Notes: generated from the letters alone by a model not told the origin. DNA of 64,000 nucleotides from JARFQW01 sp963842955 (GCA_963842955.1 CAWJIJ010000011.1:620001-684000), one strand, 5' to 3'. Shown: positions 9,790 to 18,600, counted from the stretch's first letter. Numbers and translations: made by a program.

Positions 9790-10943
9790 GCAAAGCGTCG
9801 GTGTTTGTTTCCGAATCCGTCACCCGCGGACACCCGGACAAGCTCTGTGACCAGATCAGCGACGCCATCGTGGACCGGTTCCTGGCGCAGGACCCTTTTG
9901 CCCGGGTGGATGCGGAGTGCGCGGTCGCCACGGGCATCCTGTTTCTTGCGGCCCGCTACAACGCGGACGAAGAAGTGGACATCAGCCGGGCCGCCCGCGA
10001 TGTCATCCAGGACATCGGCTATGACGCCCGGGAGTTCGATCCGGACAAGTGCACGATTCTCAGCACGCTGACCCGATCCAATGCTCCTCGTCGGAACGCC
10101 GCGACGCCGGGCATGCCGGCCGACGCCCCGGTTACGGTGCTTGGCTTCGCATGCCGCCAGACCGAATCCCTGATGCCGCTGCCGCTGGAACTGGCCCACG
10201 CCCTCGCCCGTCAGCTCGACCAGACTCGCATGGCCGGCACGCTGGATTTTCTTTCCCCGGACTGTAAAACCCAGGCGGCCGTGGAGATCCGCGACGGCCG
10301 GCCCAGCCGTATCCATGCCCTGGCGCTGGTACTGACCGGCGACGCCGAGCGTGCGCCCGGCTCCCGGGCTCTGCGGCAGCTCGTGAAAAAGGAAGTCGTG
10401 GATCCGGTCCTCGCTGCCCGGGAACTGGCCATGGACAGCCGCAGCGACCTGTTCGTTCAGCCCGACGGGGCGCTGGCCACCGGCGGACCGACGCTGCATG
10501 CCGGTCTGACCGGCCGCAAGACGGGCATGGACACCTATGGCGAATACGCCCGCCACGGCGGCGCCGCCCTCTCCGGCAAGGATCCCTCCCGCATCGACCG
10601 GCTGGGCGCTTATGCCGCCCGGTACCTGGCCAAGAACGTGGTCGCCGCCGATCTTGCCGATTCCTGCGAAATCCAGATCTCGTGGACCAGCGGCCGCGCC
10701 GAGCCCGTCAGCCTCTGGGTGGATACCTTCAGTACAGGGGTACTGCCCGATGACGAGCTCATTGCCCGCCTGGAGAAGACCGTGGATCTGCGGCCCGCCG
10801 GCCTGCTGGAGCGTTTCGGGCTGGACCTGTCCCATGCGGCGGAGAAGAGGTTCTTCCGGCGCCTGGCGGTCTACGGTCACATGGGCCGGGAAGAGCTGGA
10901 TCTGCCTTGGGAGCGGCGGGATCTGGCCGCCCAACTCGGTTAG
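9786..10943 (+). CDS. Divergent S-adenosylmethionine synthetase paralogue
   Basis: A 385-aa member of the methionine adenosyltransferase family, overlapping the ATPase stop by ATGA. Core features are present: GHPDK near residue 15, CKTQ, GGP..xAGLTGRK, HGGAALSGKDPSRIDR and YAARYLAKN. Three differences from housekeeping MetK stand out. The GAGDQG loop that holds the methionine-binding Asp118 (E. coli numbering) is missing; the sequence goes straight to TVLGFACRQTESLMPLP. The active-site Lys269 is Arg (GKDPSR). KTG near residue 55 has become ATG. The gene sits in a membrane-transport operon, so it is probably not the housekeeping enzyme. It may use altered substrates or be regulatory. The family call is secure; the activity is open. 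Confidence 0.85.
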   Translation: MSKASVFVSESVTRGHPDKLCDQISDAIVDRFLAQDPFARVDAECAVATGILFLAARYNADEEVDISRAARDVIQDIGYDAREFDPDKCTILSTLTRSNAPRRNAATPGMPADAPVTVLGFACRQTESLMPLPLELAHALARQLDQTRMAGTLDFLSPDCKTQAAVEIRDGRPSRIHALALVLTGDAERAPGSRALRQLVKKEVVDPVLAARELAMDSRSDLFVQPDGALATGGPTLHAGLTGRKTGMDTYGEYARHGGAALSGKDPSRIDRLGAYAARYLAKNVVAADLADSCEIQISWTSGRAEPVSLWVDTFSTGVLPDDELIARLEKTVDLRPAGLLERFGLDLSHAAEKRFFRRLAVYGHMGREELDLPWERRDLAAQLG

Positions 10944-10953
10944 CATCCCAGCC

Positions 10954-11817
10954 ATGAGCTCATCCATCGCCCGCCTCGAGCCCACGGATCAGGACGCTCT
11001 GGTCGCCGCCCGCGGCCTGCTGGAATACCCGAGCCTTGCCGCGAGGCTCACCGCGCTCGTGGGCCTGCCGCTGGAGGAAGCCGTGCGGCTGCTACCGTCG
11101 GGTCTGTCCCGGCGAGTTCACCGGATCGCCGAGGCGGCGATTCTCCGCGCGCTGGGAACCGCTGTTCTATCCATGCCGGGTCGGCAACCCGTCGCCGACC
11201 GCTCAGACCTGCACCGGGTCCTCGGCATGGCTACCGGGGCCGCGGGAGGCTTCTTCGGCCTGCCGGGCACTCTCGCCGAGCTGCCCGTCTCCACTACCCT
11301 CATGCTTCGCTCTGTTGCCGATATCGCCCGCAGCCACGGCGAGGACCTGGACGACGCCACCGCGAGACTGGCCTGCGTTGAAGTCTTCGCCTATGGCGGT
11401 CGACGGGCCGACGACGATGCCGCGGAAACCGGCTATTACGGGCTGCGGGTGGCCCTCGCTTTCCATCTTTCCACGGTCAGCCGCAACCTCGTCGAGCAGG
11501 GGCTGGCCCATGCCAGCATGCCGGCCACGGTGCAGCTGGCCCGCGCTGTTGCAGCGCGCTTCGGGGTCGCGGTCAGCGACAAGCTCGCCTTCCAGATGGT
11601 GCCGGTGGCCGGCGCCATTTCCGGGGCCACGCTGAATGCCATCTTCATGCAGCATTTCCAGGACATGGCCCGTGGACACTTCACCGTCCGCCGCCTCGAG
11701 CGGGCCTATGACGCGGAGACGATCCGGGAGGCCTACGAAGCGCTGGAAGGCAAGGAAGTCCGCCGGCCCCGCGAGCAGTCCCGAGCCCGGGTCCTGGGGC
11801 ATGCTCCGCCGAACTGA
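10954..11817 (+). CDS. EcsC family protein
   Basis: A 287-aa protein starting at ATG 10954, 10 nt after the metK-like stop; it has no strong ribosome site and is probably the last cistron of the operon. EcsC hallmarks are a Gly-rich segment followed by LPGTLAELPVSTTLMLRSVADIA near the centre, the AxVFAYGGR region, and a second Gly/Ala-rich hydrophobic segment (VPVAGAISGATLNAIFMQHF). EcsC was named from a Bacillus ABC-exporter operon and its biochemical role is unknown. The two Gly-rich hydrophobic segments suggest membrane association. Its recurrence with MetK-like and P-type ATPase genes would be worth testing. Confidence 0.85.
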   Translation: MSSSIARLEPTDQDALVAARGLLEYPSLAARLTALVGLPLEEAVRLLPSGLSRRVHRIAEAAILRALGTAVLSMPGRQPVADRSDLHRVLGMATGAAGGFFGLPGTLAELPVSTTLMLRSVADIARSHGEDLDDATARLACVEVFAYGGRRADDDAAETGYYGLRVALAFHLSTVSRNLVEQGLAHASMPATVQLARAVAARFGVAVSDKLAFQMVPVAGAISGATLNAIFMQHFQDMARGHFTVRRLERAYDAETIREAYEALEGKEVRRPREQSRARVLGHAPPN

Positions 11818-11832
11818 CATGCGAGCACGCGT

Positions 11833-12849
11833 TTAGCGCAGCGCCACGGTTGCGTAAGACTGGCACCGGTCCGGCTCGCGCGCGCCCTGCCGGTTGACGG
11901 CCTGGGACCGGGTATCTTCGATGACCGGCCGGCGCCTGTCCCCGGCACCCAGGGCCGCCAGGGCATGGTCCGCCAGGGCCACGGCGGTTGCCGGACAGCC
12001 GAGCTCGATCAGGGCGACGGCCAGGTTGTTGCCGGCCAGAACGTTGTCGTGGTCCTCCGCGAGGATCGCCGAGTAGACCTCCGCGGCGTCTTCCCACTCG
12101 CCCATGGCCAGCGCGGTGTTGCCGAGGCCGGCCCGAACCACCGGATCATCGGGCCAGGACGCATCGGCCGCGAGATAGGCGGCATGGGCTGCCTCGGAAG
12201 CCCCGGAAGCCTCCAGCTCCGTCACCGATCTCAGATACCGGTAGCGATCGGGGCGCGCCGGAAGCTGGCCGGGTTGAAGGAGGACGACGGCCCACCGGTC
12301 GGCGGCATCCCATGAGCGGATGAACCGCCACAGCGGCTCGATCCGGCGCCGCTCCTCCCCGGAGCGCAGGACAATCCCGGAGGTAGCCGGTTCCAGGCCC
12401 ACGACGACCGCGTAGTGCCAGGCAGGAGGACCCAGCCAGTGCAGATTCTGGAGAACAAGCACCGGCCTGCCGGCATCCAGCTCGGCGGCAATGTCCTCCA
12501 GCGATCCCGGCAGCAGGTAGGGCAACAGGCCACGGCGCCGGGCGGCGGCAAGCAGTTCCGGCTGCAGGCTTCCCTGCAGCCCGGGAACGTACACCTCCGG
12601 GACCAGTTCATCCGGCAAGCCGGGCTGGCCGGCGGCGGACAAGACGGTCGCAAGAGCCGCCGGACCACACTGGTAGTCCGCCTGGGGAAAGAACGGCACC
12701 GCAGTCAGCTCCACGGGTCCGCGATCCGAAAGCGCGGCGGCCTCCGGAGGTGCCGTGATGCAGCCGCTCAGTCCGCAGGCCGCCGCGACCGCCAGCAGGG
12801 CGGCCGCCAGCGACCGCGCCCTACACCTTCTTGAAAATATCGGTGACAC
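11833..12849 (-). CDS. PA2778-family cysteine peptidase lipoprotein (C39-like plus TPR)
   Basis: A 338-aa protein. The N-terminus is a lipoprotein signal with lipobox LSGC at about residues 27-30. A C39-like papain-fold domain follows, with the catalytic Cys in QADYQCGPAALATVL and the His in WHYAVVVGL; a TPR-like helical C-terminus covers about 215-310. It starts at GTG 12849, 29 nt inside the end of the PA2779-like gene, so the two are coupled. The PA2778/PA2779 pair is widespread in Pseudomonas and relatives. It probably cleaves a bacteriocin-type leader or another Gly-Gly peptide in the periplasm, but no substrate is known. It converges with the EcsC gene, with only 15 nt between the stops. 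Confidence 0.85.
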   Translation of the reverse strand: MSPIFSRRCRARSLAAALLAVAAACGLSGCITAPPEAAALSDRGPVELTAVPFFPQADYQCGPAALATVLSAAGQPGLPDELVPEVYVPGLQGSLQPELLAAARRRGLLPYLLPGSLEDIAAELDAGRPVLVLQNLHWLGPPAWHYAVVVGLEPATSGIVLRSGEERRRIEPLWRFIRSWDAADRWAVVLLQPGQLPARPDRYRYLRSVTELEASGASEAAHAAYLAADASWPDDPVVRAGLGNTALAMGEWEDAAEVYSAILAEDHDNVLAGNNLAVALIELGCPATAVALADHALAALGAGDRRRPVIEDTRSQAVNRQGAREPDRCQSYATVALR

Positions 12850-13246
12850 CGACGAGTTCGAGCACGAGAAGGACGACGAAAATCACGCCGAGGACTGCCA
12901 GCAATCCGCCCGCCGGCAGATTCTCGAGATCCTGCTCGAGCAGACGCAACTCCTCGTCGGTCAGGCTGGCCACCCGGGTAACGGCCCAGGCGGGATCTAC
13001 GCCCAGAGCGACCAGCTGCTCGCGGACCTGGTCCTGGCTGAACAGGCGTTCGACCTGCTCGATACGCACGTCGCGATGCTCGGCATCCAGCACCGAGCGG
13101 GTCGGGAGAACGCCGGCGGCGGCAGTCTGCCAGACTCCGGCGCTCAGCAGGGCGACGGAAATCCAGGCAACCAGCGCCCGAACCGCGTTAGCTCGGAGAC
13201 CATTGTTTTTATTGACTTTGTCCTTGGGGGGATTGGACTGGCGCAC
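12821..13246 (-). CDS. PA2779-family protein
   Basis: A 141-aa protein. The start is taken as GTG 13246 because a perfect AGGAGG lies about 7 nt upstream; an ATG 13 codons further upstream has no such site. It has an N-terminal hydrophobic signal or anchor (about 22-45, VRALVAWISVALLSAGVW), a charged helical middle with VERLFSQDQVREQLVALGVD, and a C-terminal membrane helix (LLAVLGVIFVVLLVLELVGV). It is the standard partner of the PA2778 peptidase and lies directly upstream of it with overlapping reading frames. A role as membrane partner or substrate of that peptidase is inferred from the conserved pairing. Confidence 0.85.
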   Translation of the reverse strand: MRQSNPPKDKVNKNNGLRANAVRALVAWISVALLSAGVWQTAAAGVLPTRSVLDAEHRDVRIEQVERLFSQDQVREQLVALGVDPAWAVTRVASLTDEELRLLEQDLENLPAGGLLAVLGVIFVVLLVLELVGVTDIFKKV

Positions 13247-13325
13247 GTTATTTCCTCCTGAAAAGTACGCGTTGCGTCGCGACACTATGTGAAATCATCC
13301 AGACGGTAAAGTGCACAGTTCCCGT

Positions 13326-14693
13326 TCAGCCCACCCAAAGAGTTTTCGCGTTGACGAACTCCCGCAGACCGTGTCGGGACAACTCCCGGCCGTACCCGGA
13401 CGCCTTGATCCCCCCGAAGGGCAGACGGGGATCGCTCTTGACCACCGTGTTCACGAACGCCGCTCCGCACGCCAGCTGCCGAGCTACCGCCTCGCCCCGT
13501 TCCCGATCCCGAGTCCAGACGCTGCCGCCGAGCCCGAAACGGCTGGCGTTTGCGATGGCTACCGCCGCGGCCTCGTTGCCGGCACGGATGACGACGGCCA
13601 CCGGTCCGAATACCTCCTCGGCCCAGAGCTTCATGGCGGGATGCGTATCAGCGAGGATGGACGGCGGATACCACGCCCCCGGCCCGTCCGGCACCTGCCC
13701 GCCGATGACTGCGCGCGCGCCCTTCTTCACGGCATCGCTCACCTGGCGGTGCAGTTCGTCGCGCAGATCCACCCGGGCCATGGGTCCGATGCGCGTGTCC
13801 GGATCCCGGGGATCGGCCGGCTCGAGTTCGGAAACGGCCGACCGAAACGCGGCCAGAAACTGATCGTAGATGCCGGGCGTCACGATGAAACGCTTCGCCG
13901 CAATACAGCTCTGGCCGCAGTTCTGGTAACGGGCAGTGACTGCCTCGGCGGCGGTCGTCTCCAGGTCCGCGTCGTCCAGGACGATGAAGGGATCCGATCC
14001 CCCCAGTTCCAGGACGGTCTTCTTCAGATGGGCGCCCGCCGCGGCCGCTACGGCCCGGCCCGCGGGCTCGCTGCCGGTCAGCGTGACCGCGGCGATACGG
14101 TCATCGGCGATCAGCCCGTTGACCCGGGACGAGGGGACCAGGAGCGTCAAGAACACTCCATCCGGGACGCCGGCATCGCGAAGGATCGTTTCGATAGCGA
14201 GGGCGCAGCGGGAGACGTTGGACGCATGCTTCAGCAGAGACGTGTTGCCGGCCACCAGGCCAGGGGCCGTATACCGGAACACCTGCCAGTACGGGAAATT
14301 CCAGGGCATGACGCCGAGAATCGTCCCCAGGGGCTGATGAACCACCAGGCTCCGGGGCGCATCGGTCTCGACGATCTCATCGGCCAGGTAATCTGCACCA
14401 TGGTCGGCGTAGTGGTCACAAACCAGCGCGCACTTGTCCACTTCCGCCAGGGCCTGGGTGATGGGCTTGCCCATCTCCCGGGTCGCCAAATGAGCCAGTT
14501 CCCCGCGGCGTTCCCGGAGCAGTACGGCAGCTTCCCTGAGGATCCCGGCCCGCTCGGCGACCGGGCGCCCGGCCCAGGCCGGAGCGGCCTCCTGGTTGCG
14601 AACCAGGCAGCGCTCGATCTGGGCCTCGTCGAAGGCCGGCGTCGAGAACACCCGGGTCCCGTCAACGGGGCTGATGGATTCGAAGTTCTGCAT
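13326..14693 (-). CDS. Succinate-semialdehyde dehydrogenase, Sad/YneI type
   Basis: A 455-aa NAD(P)-dependent aldehyde dehydrogenase. The start is Met at 14693, preceded by GGGGGAA; the longer upstream reading has no homologous residues. Family landmarks are TREMGKPI, PWNFPYWQV, the general base in LELGGSDPFIV, the catalytic Cys in NCGQSCIAAKRF, EEVFGPVAVV and FGGIKASGYGRELS. The overall pattern is very close to E. coli Sad (YneI), which oxidises succinate semialdehyde to succinate. Exact substrate preference within this subfamily cannot be fixed by sequence alone. It is a single-gene unit, with the lipoprotein hydrolase gene ending about 150 bp upstream on the same strand. Confidence 0.88.
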   Translation of the reverse strand: MQNFESISPVDGTRVFSTPAFDEAQIERCLVRNQEAAPAWAGRPVAERAGILREAAVLLRERRGELAHLATREMGKPITQALAEVDKCALVCDHYADHGADYLADEIVETDAPRSLVVHQPLGTILGVMPWNFPYWQVFRYTAPGLVAGNTSLLKHASNVSRCALAIETILRDAGVPDGVFLTLLVPSSRVNGLIADDRIAAVTLTGSEPAGRAVAAAAGAHLKKTVLELGGSDPFIVLDDADLETTAAEAVTARYQNCGQSCIAAKRFIVTPGIYDQFLAAFRSAVSELEPADPRDPDTRIGPMARVDLRDELHRQVSDAVKKGARAVIGGQVPDGPGAWYPPSILADTHPAMKLWAEEVFGPVAVVIRAGNEAAAVAIANASRFGLGGSVWTRDRERGEAVARQLACGAAFVNTVVKSDPRLPFGGIKASGYGRELSRHGLREFVNAKTLWVG

Positions 14694-14840
14694 GAGGTTC
14701 CCCCGGGCTGCACGTCGGAGCCGGCCAGTATCCAATGCTCCGCGATCGAAGCGCTTCCACAGGAAGGGACCATAGCCGGTGGGCACGGGCGTCGCCACGG
14801 AACGCGGCATTCGATGACGGCCACCTTACGGGGCTGGCGG

Positions 14841-16139
14841 CTAATCGGCCCGGGGTGATGTCCCGCTGTCCGTGGCCGTCGAGCTACTTGCGCTCATCGA
14901 CCGGCTTTCCCGGTAACCCCTTGCATACGTGTCGGCCACCAAAGCGGCGAATGCCGGCGGGTCGGTCAGGTACCAGCTGTGCGCGCTGACGAGGGTGGCG
15001 CCGCGATACTCCGGCTCCGCGCTGCGGGTGAATCCCGCCCCGGCCACCGGTGGCAGGCCGAGTTTGCGCTCCAGGCGGGCAGTCAGGTCCACCTCCGGAT
15101 AGACATTGAAACCCACCAGGTCGTCTGCATGGTTGACGTTGAGCCAGAAGGCTCCGTCCCGCTTGAGCTCACGGGCGGCCAGGACCAGCATCTCGCCGGC
15201 GGCGTCATCGCTCTTGGACGCCAGCAGGTTGGCCATGCTGCCGAAGGTAACCCCGCCGATCAGGGTGTCGTCATCGAGGCAGTAGCGCCGCGTGAGTCCT
15301 GGCAACGCTGCAAGCCGATCCTGCCAGTAGGCTTCGCGGAATGCGTCAACGTCGAGCTCGCCGTCCGTCCTGGCATCCTCCAGCCGGGCCCGCAGCAGAC
15401 CGCGCTCGTCCATTTCGACCAGACCCGAGTCAAGCAGTGCTTCACCGCAGGTCCATTCGTCACGGCCGGCGAAGAGCTCCCTGAGGGCGTCGCTGCCGCG
15501 AAGGATCTGCGCGAACTCGTCGAGGTGAATTCCCCTGACTCGATGCAGAGCGTAAGAGGTCAGGATGACGGAGCCCGCACTGTAGCCGAGCAGGACCACC
15601 TTGCGCCCCTGCCCGCGTGACTCCCGGACCTTGGCATGCAGCGAATCGGAAATCTGGTAGCGGTGGCCGTCGCTGGCGGCCCAGAAGAGATCGTGGATGG
15701 CTTCGGACATGCGCCGGTGAACCTGGCCATAGAACTTGCGTACGCCTCCGCCTTCCCGTTCCTGCCGGGCGTCCAGCATCGCCTCGATGGTCTCGATGTC
15801 CCGGACCAGCGTGATGTCTCCGCCCCAGAAATACAGCAACGGTTCCGGCGCGATGGCCAGGCGACCGTTCTCGAGCGCGCCTTCCACGAATTCCGGCGTG
15901 GCGTACAGGGCCGCGGACAATTCCTCGTGCATGAGGTCCACGCGCCCCAGGACGTACTGCCGGTCAGCCTCGGTATGGGTGGCCGCCCCGTGGATGTAGA
16001 CAAAATCCACGCACTGGGTCACCGCACAATCCACGGCGGCCGCCCGCTCCCGGGCCTCCGGGGGAAACGTGGGCGAGTAGCCACAGCCGGCAAGGGCCAG
16101 CACGCCCAACAGGGCCGGCCATCGGCAGCTTCGGGACAT
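14841..16139 (-). CDS. Putative lipoprotein with alpha/beta-hydrolase signature
   Basis: A protein of about 432 aa, started at ATG 16139 because this gives a clean lipoprotein signal (PALLGVLALAGC). An AAGGAG-like site lies rather far upstream, so the start is not certain. After the signal there is FVYIHGAATHTEADRQYVLG and, near the middle, LLGYSAGSVILTSYALH, a nucleophile elbow (GxSxGS) of alpha/beta hydrolases. Near the end is VSAHSWYLTDP, whose His could complete the triad. It is probably a surface or periplasmic serine esterase or lipase-like protein; I do not recognise a named family. The gene is divergent from the riboswitch-controlled gene. Confidence 0.7.
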   Translation of the reverse strand: MSRSCRWPALLGVLALAGCGYSPTFPPEARERAAAVDCAVTQCVDFVYIHGAATHTEADRQYVLGRVDLMHEELSAALYATPEFVEGALENGRLAIAPEPLLYFWGGDITLVRDIETIEAMLDARQEREGGGVRKFYGQVHRRMSEAIHDLFWAASDGHRYQISDSLHAKVRESRGQGRKVVLLGYSAGSVILTSYALHRVRGIHLDEFAQILRGSDALRELFAGRDEWTCGEALLDSGLVEMDERGLLRARLEDARTDGELDVDAFREAYWQDRLAALPGLTRRYCLDDDTLIGGVTFGSMANLLASKSDDAAGEMLVLAARELKRDGAFWLNVNHADDLVGFNVYPEVDLTARLERKLGLPPVAGAGFTRSAEPEYRGATLVSAHSWYLTDPPAFAALVADTYARGYRESRSMSASSSTATDSGTSPRAD

Positions 16140-16460
16140 CTGTGAAATGATTTGCGGCGCTCCTTGCACAAGGGGCCCTCGCCCCATGCATGGAACTGTA
16201 TCTGACCGCACGGGATTTTTGCGAGGAACCAGGTTCGGGTCTTGCTCAGCCGCGATAGGCAAGTCCCCGAATCCGGCACCGTCGTCCCAAGTTCAGAACA
16301 CCGGCTCTGCTTTCTCAGAGCCCTTAAGACGCACGGTGCGGTCGAAATCGAGAGCGCTGAGACCGATTCCTTATCAATGACTTAACAATAACGACGCTTT
16401 ACCAGGGAATGAAGACGAAAAACCGTTGATAACCTCGCGTTCAGGCAACGCGGCGCCTAT

Positions 16461-16590
16461 ACCTTCCCTGGGGCAAAGCCATACCCATTGGAAAGTGGGG
16501 ACGGAAAGCCACGGATCCTGGCAGTCGCCGGAGAGACATTCACTCTCCTTAGGAAGACCGCCAGGAGTGCCGGGCTGCCGCCACCACGCG
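16461..16590 (+). promoter_or_regulatory. Cyclic-di-GMP-I (GEMM-I) riboswitch
   Basis: The 507-bp gap 16140-16646 holds one strong RNA signal. The GEMM-I core GGGCAAAGCC (16471-16480) is followed by a 6-bp hairpin (16484-16489 with 16494-16499) closed by a GGAA tetraloop, the linker GGACGGAAAGCC ending at 16510, a second helix TCCTGGC/GCCAGGA (16516-16522 with 16560-16566), and the 3' motif GCCGGGCTGCCG (16569-16580). Inside the second arm is an extra perfect 6-bp hairpin (16530-16535 with 16543-16548). Order and sequence match known c-di-GMP-I aptamers. No terminator hairpin with a T-run follows, so control of translation or of RNA stability is more likely. I see no feature in 16140-16460. 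Confidence 0.85.
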
Positions 16591-16646
16591 GTCGGGACGA
16601 ACACACACGCCGTTCGCCGATCACCTGTATTCAATGGGAGTTTTTG

Positions 16647-17609
16647 ATGAAAAAAGGTCTTGTGTTCCTGATCCCCGTGGCGCTCGCCGCATCCGCGCTA
16701 GCCAGCGCGCCCGCCAACGCCCGCGAAAAGCCCTTCCCGACAACTGTGCCAACCCAGCCTGGATCTCCGCCGGAAGGCTTTACGATCGGCAAGGGGCATA
16801 CCGCCTATCAGGGTTCGCTTGACGGATCCATCTACAAGGCCGACCTGCGGTCCGGCAAAGGGGAACTCATCGTTGACGTCATCGAGCCGTGGACGGAGGA
16901 AACCTGCCGGCTGCTCGGAATGCGTGTCGATCCCCGGACAAACTATTTGTTCGGCGCCGGATGTTTTAACGGCAATGTTTTCGTGTATGACGCTGACAAC
17001 GGCGCGCTCATCTCCGAATACCAGCTGGCCTCGCCGGGTCAGTCGGTGCTCAACGACCTGGCAATCACCCAGGACGCCGTTTACTTCACCGATTTCGCCG
17101 GGCCGTTCCTCTACCGGCTCCCGCTCTCAAAAAATGGCGGACTGCCGGCACCCGACGCGGCCACCGCCATCCCGCTGACCGGAGAATTCGGAGATGGCGT
17201 TTCCAACGGCATCGTGGCGACACCCGATGGCAAGACCCTGATCATCGGCGATTCCTTCCGTGCGCTGCTCTTCCGGGTGGATCCGGCCACCGGCGACGCG
17301 AAGGAAATCAGCATCGATCCGCCGCTGGACGGGTTCCTGGACGGCATTGTCATGGCGGGCCGCACGCTCTACATCCTGGTCCCGGCCTTTGTCCCGGACA
17401 GCGACCGGATTCTGGTCGTGGAGCTGAGCAAGGACCTGCTTTCAGGGACCATCGTGGAGACGATCACCGACCCGGACCTGCTTGACGGTGTGGCCAGCGG
17501 CGCGATTTTCGGCAGTTCGCTCTATGTGAACAACGCGAAGTACTTCGAATTCCCGGAGCCAACCACGGAGTACTTCCTTTCGAAGGTGAGGATTCGCCCG
17601 GGGAAATAG
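16647..17609 (+). CDS. Secreted SMP-30/gluconolactonase-like beta-propeller protein
   Basis: A 320-aa protein started at ATG 16647 (GGGAG at 16636-16640). A Sec signal peptide ends at about residue 25 (ASAPANA-RE). The mature part has repeated blades typical of a six-bladed propeller (GSIYKADLRSG, NVFVYDADNGALISEYQL, SNGIVATPDGKTLIIGDS, LFRVDPATG), as in the SMP-30/LRE family. Whether it is a lactonase or a binding protein is unclear. The leader carries a c-di-GMP-I riboswitch, so its level probably follows the sessile/motile signal. It stands alone and has its own terminator. Confidence 0.8.
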   Translation: MKKGLVFLIPVALAASALASAPANAREKPFPTTVPTQPGSPPEGFTIGKGHTAYQGSLDGSIYKADLRSGKGELIVDVIEPWTEETCRLLGMRVDPRTNYLFGAGCFNGNVFVYDADNGALISEYQLASPGQSVLNDLAITQDAVYFTDFAGPFLYRLPLSKNGGLPAPDAATAIPLTGEFGDGVSNGIVATPDGKTLIIGDSFRALLFRVDPATGDAKEISIDPPLDGFLDGIVMAGRTLYILVPAFVPDSDRILVVELSKDLLSGTIVETITDPDLLDGVASGAIFGSSLYVNNAKYFEFPEPTTEYFLSKVRIRPGK

Positions 17610-17668
17610 CCGGCTGGGGAAGGCTGGCCGCGGCCAGCGCATTTTCACCCAATACATGTTCCGAAAAG

Positions 17669-17690
17669 CCCCGCCTCGCGCGGGGTTTTT
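17669..17690 (+). terminator. Rho-independent terminator
   Basis: A 6-bp CCCCGC/GCGGGG stem with a 5-nt loop (17669-17685) is followed by five Ts (17686-17690), 60 nt after the propeller gene stop. Confidence 0.85.
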
Positions 17691-17884
17691 CCTATCGACC
17701 CCTGCATCGATGACAATCCGCGATGACCGAGAGTCTGCAAAACCGAGGTGGCGGGCTGACCGGTCAGACTCGATAGTCAATTACCGAACACCGGCACCGC
17801 TTTAGAGGGTTTCAGGTTATAGTCCCGGCCTCGCGCCCGCCGCCATCGGCGACCGGATCCCTCTGTCCGGGCACAACGAAATTC

Positions 17885-17939
<55 letters not shown>

Positions 17940-17961
<22 letters not shown>

Positions 17962-18494
17962 ATTTCCGTCTGGCCCGCCCCGGTGGTCGCGCCCGCCGGC
18001 GGCAGCAGCAGATCCTCCAGAAAAAACGCCGACAACGACGCCCGCCCGGAAAGGCCGGCCTTTCGGTACAGCGCGCGGGCCTGCTCCCGAACCGTCCGTT
18101 CGCTGGTCTTCCGCAGATCGGCGATCTGCCGATGGCTCAACCCCTTGAGCAGAAAAAGACCCACGTCGGCTTCGGCTGCCGTCAGGTTCCAACGAGTGAA
18201 CTGGTGGTCGATGGCCGCCCCGAGGCCCCGGAGCAACTCCTGGCTTTCCTGGCGCCAGTGGGTGGCTTCGTCGCGGGCGTAGCGCAGGTCTTCCCGGGTG
18301 CGGCGGAGCTGGCGCCAAAGCATCGCCGCGCCGCTCGCGGCCACGCCGAGCACGCACAGTTCCACGACAAAGTGCGGCCAGCTCACACCCCCGCGATAGT
18401 CCACGAACAAATCCCAGGCGATCAGGGTTCCGACCACCAGGAACATGACAAAGGCGCTCCAGGCGGAGCGGTCAGCACGTAGGTCATCCGACAT
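17940..18494 (-). CDS. Membrane-anchored LuxR-type transcriptional regulator
   Basis: A 184-aa protein started at ATG 18494. Two hydrophobic segments (about 13-30 and 40-60) precede a coiled region rich in Arg/Glu. A LuxR/GerE helix-turn-helix follows at about 108-165 (LTAAEADVGLFLLKGLSHRQ, TSERTVREQARALYRKAGLS). Membrane-bound HTH proteins of this type are seldom characterised. The stop codon and last residues lie in the antisense of the tRNA 3' end. It is divergent, with a 106-bp gap, from the cytochrome b561-czc operon, so it may control that operon; this is inference only. Confidence 0.75.
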
Positions 18495-18600
18495 AGACAG
18501 CGGTTTTCCCTGGATTTTCGGCGATTCAGGTCGAATGTCGGATTCTATCACCTGGGCTTGTCGCGCAGGCTGCGTCCCTCGTCCGAAACCGGGGAGGCCC

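Noticed and set aside
9786..10943. Housekeeping metK
   Set aside because: Missing GDQG loop, Lys269 to Arg and its place inside a transport operon argue for a paralogue.
16461..16590. Other riboswitch classes (cobalamin, SAM, TPP) for the leader before 16647
   Set aside because: Their conserved cores are absent, whereas the c-di-GMP-I motifs occur in the correct order.
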